From positions 115,196,683 through 115,260,682 of the forward strand of contig NC_073693.1 in NCBI RefSeq assembly GCF_029784155.1: a stretch of 64,000 nucleotides of DNA. The letters are read 5' to 3'. Under the pieces are notes generated by a model. That model saw only the letters and a program-made list of their open reading frames with translations, was not told the origin of the DNA and did not search any database. A program made the position numbers and the translations under genes. The DNA is from Uranotaenia lowii. Its lineage: Eukaryota; Arthropoda; Insecta; Diptera; Culicidae. Numbering within the stretch: the stretch's first letter is position 1; each line of letters opens with the position of its first letter. Shown here in pieces: positions 58,855 through 64,000 of the stretch.

Positions 58855-60116
58855 AATCTGAATCCGAATATGAATCCGAATCCGAATCCGAATCCGAATC
58901 CGAATCCTAATCCTAATCCGAATCCGAATCCGAATCCGATTCCGAATTCGAATTTGAATTTGAAACCGAATCAGGATTCGAATCAAAATTCGAATCATAA
59001 TTCGAATTCGAATTCGAATTCGAATCCGAATCCGAATCCGAATCCGAATCCGAATCCGAATCCGAATCCGAATCCGAATCCGAATCCGAATCCGAATCCG
59101 AATCCGAATCCGAATCCGAATCCGAATCCGAATCCGAATCCGAATCCGAATCCGAATCCGAATCCGAATCCGAATCCGAATCCGAATCCGAATCCGAATC
59201 CGAATCCGAATCCGAATCCGTATCCGAATCCGAATCCGAATCCGAATCCGAATCCGAATCCGAATCCGAATCCGAATCCGAATCCGAATCCGAATCCGAA
59301 TCCGAATCCGAATCCGAATCCGAATCCGAATCCGAATCCGAATCCGAATCCGAATCCGAATCCGAATCCGAATCCGAATCCGAATCCGAATCCGAATCCG
59401 AATCCGAATCCGAATCCGAATCCGAATCCGAATCCGAATCCGAATCCGAATCCGAATCCGAATCCGATTCCGAATCCGAATCCGAATCCGAATCCGAATC
59501 CGAGTCCGAATCCGAATCCGAATCCGAATCCGAATCCGAATCCGAATCCGAATCCGAATCCGAATCCGAATCCGAATCCGAATCCGAATCCGAATCCGAA
59601 TCCGAATCCGAATCCGAATCCGAATCCGAATCCGAATCCGAATCCGAATCCGAATCCGAATCCGAATCCGAATCCGAATCCGAATCCGAATCCGAATCCG
59701 AATCCGAATCCGAATCCGAATCCGAATCCGAATCCGAATCCGAATCCGAATCCGAATCCGAATCCGAATCTGAATCTGAATCCGAATCCGAATCCGAATC
59801 CGAATCCGAATCCGAATCCGAATCCGAATCCGAATCCGAATCCGAATCCGAATCCGAATCCGAATCCGAATCCGAATCCGAATCCGAATCCGAATCCGAA
59901 TCCGAATCCGAATCTGAATCCGGGTTCGAATCCGGATCCGAATCCGAATCCGAACTCGAATTTGAATTTGTATTCGAATCCGAATCTTTATTCGAATCCG
60001 ACTCCGAATCCGACTCCAACTCCGACTCCGAATTCTACTCCGAATCCGACTCCGAATCTGAATCTGACTCCGACTCGGACTCCGAATCTGAACCCATATC
60101 CGAATCGTAATCCAAT
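58855..60116. repeat. AATCCG hexanucleotide satellite, ~1.26 kb
   Basis: Almost pure tandem GAATCC from 59016 to 59910, with imperfect edges containing TCGAAT, CTGAAT and CCGACT variants. It reads as (Asn-Pro)n on the plus strand and (Ser-Asp)n on the minus strand. A 425-codon and a 368-codon frame result from the period being a multiple of three, with no start context, splice sites or non-repetitive domain. Confidence 0.95.
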
Positions 60117-61685
60117 TTGATTAGCATATTATTTATTTATTAATAGATTATTTAGTGGTACATTTTTATTTTATTAAAGTACAACATGTTTTTTAAACTC
60201 TGTTTATCGATTCTTCTTTAAAGTTTTATTTGCTCATAGTAGTTTGGATTCTTTACTTCTCACTTTCGTTGATTACACCCTTGTTCTTGGATATGTTTAA
60301 AGACAGAATTACAGACACCATCACACGTATTTATTTTTCAACATTGTCACGACATCAACCATTTAATTTAATTTTTTGCAAGTGTAGGTGTAACAGTTTG
60401 TGTTGTGAATAAAGAAAATAAAAAAAAAACAAAAAAACAAATAATAAACGCCGAAAAATGAAAACACTTAACAGTAATGCTCGCACCTGAAAACAATAAA
60501 CAAACAAATTTCCACCTCAACTGTTGGCACAGCACGTGCAGCTAGAAAGAGATGACAAATTTTCCGAGCCTCCCCCTCCGCTTGCAGGTGAAAAACTTCG
60601 ACCGGACGTTTCCCTTTTTGAGGTTCGGTTTATTTTCCTCCCTCTTGATGTTTTGAATGGAAAACGACTTCCCGACCGGTGTTTCTCAATCCCTGAATGG
60701 CGGGGAGAGAAGTCAGGCAAAACGGGGGTTTAGCCATTGACACTCAAAATATAGATTGGAAAATTTGCCAGCTCTAGCCGATTAAAAGCGTTTGTTGATT
60801 GTCTTCCTGCTTCGGGGGTTTTCTTTTTGTGTGTGGGTGTTCTTGAAAACCGACGAACGAACAAAAAAAACGAAGACGTTAGAACATAAAATTTTTGGCC
60901 GGCCACCGAATGGCGCACGTTGATTAGCGGCTTTGTTTACACATTTACAAACAGCTGTTAATTGGAAAGCGGAAACGCAAAAGAGGGAAGAAAGTTTAGG
61001 GGAAGGTGAGGATGGTTTTTGGGTTTGTTTTTTTTTTCTGGGGGGACGCATTGCTAGGAAAATTGGATCGTGGGAAAAATGTAAACAACATGTGGCGCAA
61101 CTGTCTGTTGGGGGTGTCACTTTTTTTTTGGATTCCAAAAATTTTCTGGGATGTTCCCTCTCTCTTGAGAGGGATCAAACATTTGAAGAATATTTCTTCA
61201 ATAACTTGCAAGTGAGTCGGGGGGCACATGTGTTTATTGAAAAAAAAAAAAAAGAAAATGTGGAGAAGAGGTTTTGATTGGGATATTAAAAACTGTTAAA
61301 AATTTGATTCGATAGGTGGCAGAAATATGTTTGTTGATAAATTCTGCTGATGTGGAAAAATTCCGTCATTGAGTGGTGATTAGTGGTGTTTGGGTTTGGG
61401 TTGGATTTCGGGGAATAGGATAAAGACCAGTGTGAAAATAATAAAGCCGATTGAATTCAAAAGGCTTATGGCATAGTGATAGAAGAAGACTTGTTGTAAA
61501 GACTTTGTTTATTGGGACGGACAAAAACGACAACATCCAGAAATGTTAGGAAAAACGTTCATATTGTGTCTCGTACATGTTCGTCCATTGTATTGAAGTA
61601 ACGTGAAATTGTGAGTATTGAAAAATGAAATAAGTTTTTCTTGAATCAAAAGGGACACTCTGCAACAGGTTGTTCAATATTTACT
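60117..61685. other. Non-coding DNA with a GC-richer middle
   Basis: 60500-61250 is less AT-rich and has several overlapping open frames on both strands (60517-60733, 60782-61138, 60933-61277). None has a recognisable domain, and poly-A/poly-T runs interrupt them. Conserved intronic or regulatory sequence is possible, but nothing specific is visible. Confidence 0.35.
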
Positions 61686-62330
61686 ACTAGCTGACCCGGT
61701 GTATTTGCAACACCATCCAAAAACTGTTCACACTTGTCAAATTATTATGATTTAAATTGAATTGAAATGAAAGTTGAGTTTAAATTCAAATATTTGATTT
61801 CCAATGCCGAATAATTTTGTTTTTTTTTTAAACCTAATTCGGAATTAGTTTTGCACTGATTGTCTTAAATAAAAAAAAGTCTCTGTTCTTTTCACTTTTC
61901 AGGCCAAATGATGACTTTTTGTAAATTATTCTTAAAGGAACGCTTTTGATATTGTCAGAATAAAATTTAATTTTTGATTTTTTTAAATGATTAATGATTC
62001 TTTAATTTAAGATTGTTACAAAATAGGCAGGAAGATTCAATACAATAAATCACCAATTCAATATATCATCTCATTATGTTAAAATTAGTTTGGGTAGCAG
62101 ATTTAATGAAAATCAATTATAATTTGTAAGGGCAGTATCACATTCTATGAAAATTTTGTATGGGAGCCCTCTCTCCCTTAAGTCGAAGGGGTTTGTAACT
62201 ATTATAGAAATAATAATTCCCAAAAACCCTCAGATTCCAAATTTACCGATGATCGGTTCAGTAGTTTTCGAGTCTATGGGAACAGACAGTCAAACATCCA
62301 TTTTTTTAATCTATTTTCAAGTTATAGAAG
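61686..62330 (+). mobile_element. Dispersed element with AGCTGACCCGG start
   Basis: ACTAGCTGACCCGGTGTATTTGCAAC at the left, and GATCGGTTCAGTAGTTTTCG followed by GGGAACAGACAGTCAAACATCC at the right, form a pair of phrases common at the two ends of a widespread insect non-autonomous repeat. The interior is AT-rich and diverged. I do not know its class with certainty. No open frame of interest. Confidence 0.5.
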
Positions 62331-62916
62331 GAACAGTCTTCAAGTTTTGCGGGGTGTTAGTTGGATATTTTAACTAGATCTTATGAAACTTTCAGAGAAA
62401 ATATCAACCCATACAGAAACGGCAGCTGGTCAAAGTTGGAAGTGAGTGAGCTGCCTCACGCGACTTCATCCTTTTTTGAACGCAACTGTAGATTGATTTT
62501 TTAATCTTCTGAAAGACTGTTAAAGCTTTATTAAAACTGGTATAAAACTAAACAAAATACTATGTGTTGAACTATTTAAATTAAACAAGTGATGAGCTTA
62601 GACTCAAAAGTTTATTCGGAATTTCATGGAATTTAGATAAAAATTATTGAAAAAAAAATGGAAAAAATTATTATCATATCATATTTATTTACCGATATTT
62701 TAGATTAACACAAATTTGTCCAACTTTTCTCAAAAGAAACAGTAAATGCTAAATATGAATGCTTATTTCTGAATTATGATTTAACTTTTCGATTTTTATA
62801 TTCAAGACTCCAATTTTTACATTATCATTTAAAAAATACCAGTTCTATTTTAAAGATTATTAGATTATTAGATTATTAAAAAACTGATATTTTGGTATTG
62901 TTTTTCGACTGGATGA
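62331..62916. other. AT-rich non-coding DNA, nothing recognised
   Basis: Includes a short ATTAGATTATTAGATTATTA triplet near 62858-62878. No coding or element signal was seen. Confidence 0.4.
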
Positions 62917-63436
62917 TTTTTAATTTTTGGAGATAGAAACGGCTTAGTCAGTCATTTGTGGGAATAAAAACGAGTTATTTTTATTATTGTCCAAACGTTT
63001 CGGCCTTTATTGTGGCCTTCTTCAGTGGGTAACTGTAAATTTATTGTAATTTTGTAACATTGTCTAAATTTGTGTTATATAAACATATTTTGTACTCAGC
63101 GTTGCGGTTCAATTTTCGACGCAGTGAGTTTAAAAAAATAGGAAACGTTCAATTTTTCAAACTAACATATTTGATACAGTATTCACAGACAAAATTCGAA
63201 CTACAATATTTAATTACCACAAAAATTAGACTAAAAACGAACCTGACAATTAGTGAGTACAAAATATGTTTACATAACACAAATTTAGACAATGTTACAA
63301 AATTACAATAAATTTACAGTTACCCATCGAAGAAGGCCACAATAAATGGCCGAAACGTTTCGACAATAATAAAAATAACTCACTTTTATTCCCACAAATG
63401 ACTGACTAAGCCGTTTCAATCTCCAGAAATTAAAAC
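62917..63436. mobile_element. Inverted pair of Penelope-like terminal sequences
   Basis: Arms of about 180 bp (62917-63098 and 63254-63436) are reverse complements with few differences, around a ~155-bp AT-rich centre. Each arm holds CGAAGAAGGCC or CTGAAGAAGGCC, then ACAATAAA, then GGCCGAAACGTTT and AATAATAAAAATAACTC. I associate this phrase with the ends of Penelope-like retroelements, which often occur as inverted pairs. No reverse transcriptase or GIY-YIG frame is present, so it would be a non-autonomous derivative. Confidence 0.55.
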
Positions 63437-63608
63437 TGATGTGGTTTTGACTTTCTTTTCTGAAATCGGCACTGCAGTCTATTTTGGAAATGATGATTAT
63501 TTTATTTCATTCCAACCTAGTCTCGAAACGTTGGATGAAATAAAATAATCATCATTTCGAAAATAGACTGCAGTGCCGATTTCAGAAAAGAAAGTCAAAA
63601 CCACATCA
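63437..63608. repeat. Long near-perfect hairpin, ~80-bp arms, 13-nt loop
   Basis: TGATGTGGTTTTGACTTTCT (from 63437) pairs with AGAAAGTCAAAACCACATCA (ending 63608). The match continues inward to TCCAAC/GTTGGA with one mismatch and one bulge. The loop CTAGTCTCGAAAC (63517-63529) leads into CGAAACGTT, the same motif as in the adjoining Penelope-like arms. It directly abuts the right arm of the larger inverted pair. Confidence 0.85.
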
Positions 63609-64000
63609 ACAAAACACCAGTCGAAATCTGAACCACTGATAAGCTGATATAACTTCCCCTGCGGAATAGCAAAATATTCATCGCCCAGAGTTCCTGGCGC
63701 CAACTAGCTCATCATTCCCTAAGCTTCATTTCCCGATAATGTAATGATGCCAATAGCTAAATTTCGATTTTTTTTGTAAATCATTCAATTTTCATTTGAC
63801 AATTCGAAAATATTTTTATTAAGAGTTATGTAACTCAGTTAGTTTACATTTTAGTTTCACTGTATTGAATAAATTCCATTCTTATTGGAGAAAAGTGTAT
63901 GATCTTTTGAAAATGTTATTCAAAGGGGAAATTTGAAGAAATTTTAGATGATCTAAAAAGTATATTCTCTAATAAAATGCCTAGACTACATCGTTCACCA
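63609..64000. other. Non-coding DNA, nothing recognised
   Basis: AT-rich. CCAGTCGAAA at 63618 echoes the sequence outside the left Penelope-like arm (GACTGG near 62908), so the larger element may extend to about 63625. Confidence 0.4.

Noticed and set aside
58843..60120. Long (Asn-Pro)n and (Ser-Asp)n open frames on opposite strands
   Set aside because: Produced by the hexanucleotide repeat whose period is a multiple of three. Both strands are equally open, which argues against coding.

Overview
The window reads as nuclear DNA of a dipteran insect, most likely a mosquito. It has one unambiguous host coding exon, long AT-rich non-coding stretches, and many dispersed elements of types I associate with mosquito genomes: RTE-, R1- and I-type LINEs, D37E-type mariner/Tc1 transposons, a Copia-like LTR, tRNA-derived SINEs and small terminal-inverted-repeat elements. 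The species cannot be named from sequence alone.

The host gene is a voltage-gated potassium channel of the Shab/Kv2 type on the minus strand. One 844-bp exon (5470-6313) carries S1 to S6 and the pore, with clean splice signals on both sides. Its earlier exons should lie at higher coordinates. No T1-domain exon was recognised up to 64000, so most of the window to the right may be one very large intron, though intergenic DNA cannot be excluded.

Layout. 110-1905: a decayed LINE broken by a SINE-like insert and by a truncated RTE element with a 9-bp target duplication. 5470-6313: the channel exon. 6483-8691: two adjoining 7-bp satellites. 10987-13221: a 15-bp minisatellite. 18000-19313 and 33500-36200: an ~80-bp satellite with its flanks. 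23869-30140: a dense nest of elements (SINE, RTE, Copia LTR, R1, RNase-H LINE, RTE fragment, Tc1 fragment). 36392-37466 and 45176-46493: two D37E transposons with inverted ends. 46850-51770: a foldback element next to a 13-bp satellite array that contains a perfect 88-bp hairpin and a 286-bp higher-order duplication. 53471-54854: a 5'-truncated I-type LINE with an open reading frame. 58470-60116: a second 13-bp array and a 1.26-kb hexanucleotide array. 62920-63610: two adjacent long inverted repeats with Penelope-like end motifs.

Nothing here forms an operon or multi-gene system. The strongest signals are the very long near-perfect hairpins, the family resemblance between neighbouring short-period satellites, and the nested insertions whose target duplications can be read directly. 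No complete new biological system was found.
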